In this document: in pieces, positions 62,784 through 64,000 of the stretch | Layout: every line of letters starts with the position of its first letter | Position numbering within the stretch: position 1 is the first letter of the stretch | Assembly: GCF_020731285.1 (NCBI RefSeq) | Contig: NZ_JAJFOW010000003.1 | Coordinates: 124,001-188,000, forward strand | Source: Cohnella baijiui | Lineage (GTDB): Bacteria > Bacillota > Bacilli > Paenibacillales > Paenibacillaceae | DNA length: 64,000 nt | Direction: 5' to 3' | Program-made: the position numbers and the translations under genes | Notes under the pieces: generated by a model | What the model was told of the DNA's origin: nothing | Seen by the model: the letters and a program-made list of their open reading frames with translations, nothing else | The model's database searches: none

Positions 62784-63024
62784 TCGTTTATATAAAACAA
62801 AATTATTGTTTGTAACCGTTGACATTTGAAGGTTTATCCAATTATAATCGGTTTTGTACCAACAAATATGTATTGAATAGGCGTAATTGAGGTTTTGGTG
62901 TACAGGAATTTTATTTCTTTCAAGAAAAGGGGCGGTCCGGCGCTATAATCTCAAGGAATATCGGGATTATCTCAGCTTTATAACAACAATTTTATTATTA
63001 ATTACCGGAAAGGGGTCAGAAGCC

Positions 63025-64000
63025 ATGAAACCATGGAAAAAGAGCTCACTTGCTATGGCTGCACTCATTCTATTGGCCGGCGGCGTAGTCGGATGCGGAA
63101 ACGGAAACAAAGACGGTGCCTCCTCCTCAGCGGCAAGCCCCACAGGCACGGCAAGCCAGACCGGCTCGGCCAGCCCAAGCGAAGCACCTCCCGAAGAGAA
63201 GGCGACCATTAAATTCGCCGGCTGGGGCGATCCGTCGGAGAAGGAAGTGTTCACGAAGCTGATCAAGAACTTCGAAGAGAAGTATCCGAACATCAAGGTC
63301 AACTATTTGCACATCCCTGCCGATTACGTGGGCAAGATGAACACGATCCTGGCCGGCGGCGACGCTCCCGACGTGTTCTACGTGCCGGACGGCGACTTCG
63401 GACGTTGGGTCAGCCAAGGCTTGCTGCAGTCGATTGACAAATACATGGAATCAAGCCAGATCGATACGGGGGACATGTGGGATTCCTCCCTGGTTCGTTA
63501 CCGTTACGATGGATCCATCACGGGCAAAGGCCCGCTGTACGCATTGCCGAAGGATATCGGTCCGACGGTGCTCTACTACAACAAGGATATTTTCCAAAAG
63601 ATGAACGTTCCTTTCCCAAGCGCGGATAATCCGATGACGTTCGACCAGCTGCTGGATACGGCTCAGAAGCTGACGGTAAGAAACGGCGACAAAGTCGAGC
63701 AGTACGGCATGGGCCCGATTTGGTGGGAAGGCTTCGTATTGGGGAACGGCGGCAAGTTCTTAAGCGACGATCGGAAGGAATTTTTGCTGAACGGCAAGGA
63801 AGCGACGGACGCGCTGCAATTCGCGGTCGACCTGGCTCACAAATACAAGGTCATTCCGGACAGCAGAGCGCTGCAAGCGATGAACGACGGGCAAATGTTC
63901 GAGACTGGCAAACTCGCGATGATCATCCAAGGCCGTTGGATGGTCCCAACCTACCGGAAGTTGAAGTTCGATTGGGATGTCGCTCCGCTGCCGGCGAATG
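63025..64000 (+). CDS. Sugar ABC transporter substrate-binding lipoprotein (3' end outside window)
   Basis: 325 visible residues, open to the window edge. Lipoprotein signal with lipobox VGC near residue 24, a Ser/Ala-rich linker, then the family-1 binding protein with TIKFAGWGDPSEKEVFTKLI, AGGDAPDVFYVPDGDFGRW, YALPKDIGPTVLYYNKDIF and KLAMIIQGRWMVPTY. ATG 63025 follows AAAGGGG. Probably the first gene of an importer operon governed by the upstream ArsR-like regulator. Confidence 0.92.
   Translation, partial: MKPWKKSSLAMAALILLAGGVVGCGNGNKDGASSSAASPTGTASQTGSASPSEAPPEEKATIKFAGWGDPSEKEVFTKLIKNFEEKYPNIKVNYLHIPADYVGKMNTILAGGDAPDVFYVPDGDFGRWVSQGLLQSIDKYMESSQIDTGDMWDSSLVRYRYDGSITGKGPLYALPKDIGPTVLYYNKDIFQKMNVPFPSADNPMTFDQLLDTAQKLTVRNGDKVEQYGMGPIWWEGFVLGNGGKFLSDDRKEFLLNGKEATDALQFAVDLAHKYKVIPDSRALQAMNDGQMFETGKLAMIIQGRWMVPTYRKLKFDWDVAPLPAN

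Overview
The window looks like a chromosomal segment of a Paenibacillaceae bacterium (Paenibacillus or Cohnella type). The indications are YesM/YesN-type two-component systems, LplB/LplC-type sugar importers with lipoprotein binding proteins, SLH-anchored exoenzymes, an M-box leader on a Mg2+ P-type ATPase, GGAGG ribosome binding sites and a Spo0E-like small protein. I see no tRNA, rRNA or CRISPR array. The genus call is inference.

Layout. 1-13.2 kb is a polysaccharide-use locus: an importer (permease cut by the window edge, plus its binding lipoprotein), a sensor operon (histidine kinase, membrane-anchored binding protein, AraC-type response regulator) and a divergent giant SLH-anchored family-8 polysaccharide lyase, with cre-like sites. 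13.3-18 kb holds a decayed M29 aminopeptidase, secreted stalk/repeat proteins and an ECF sigma / anti-sigma / cupredoxin operon. 18.2-23 kb holds a sugar isomerase/epimerase and dehydrogenase pair with an AraC regulator, a methyltransferase and an esterase-like hydrolase. 23-26.3 kb is mgtA behind an M-box riboswitch. 27-34.2 kb is a seven-gene catabolic and import operon (Gfo/Idh/MocA dehydrogenase, cupin, frameshifted Tm-1-like protein, PEP-hydrolase-like TIM barrel, LplB/LplC/binding protein) behind a strong promoter with repeated operator-like sequences. 34.3-43.5 kb holds an ArsR-SRPBCC pair, a MalT-like LuxR regulator with a palindrome-controlled four-gene operon, and an HxlR / quinone-oxidoreductase divergon.

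44.1-61 kb is an AT-rich defence island. Its core is an intact six-gene set: MORC/MutL-like GHKL ATPase, Z1 helicase-like ATPase, PD-(D/E)XK nuclease, AIPR protein, 5-cytosine methyltransferase with a large insert, and Vsr endonuclease. Behind it lie ABC-transporter and IS256 remnants, a DUF2075 nuclease-ATPase with a second nuclease, a decayed HsdR, an unrecognised two-gene cassette (soluble protein plus four-helix membrane protein), an XRE regulator and a decayed RlmCD-type rRNA methyltransferase. From 61.8 kb the sequence returns to sugar uptake: an ArsR regulator with a large C-terminal domain and the start of another binding-protein gene.

Best candidates for something new are the unrecognised cassette at 57.6-59.2 kb, the DUF2075-nuclease pair at 54.4-57.3 kb, and the MORC-Z1-AIPR-Dcm-Vsr operon, whose gene set is known from comparative genomics but whose mechanism I do not know to be established.
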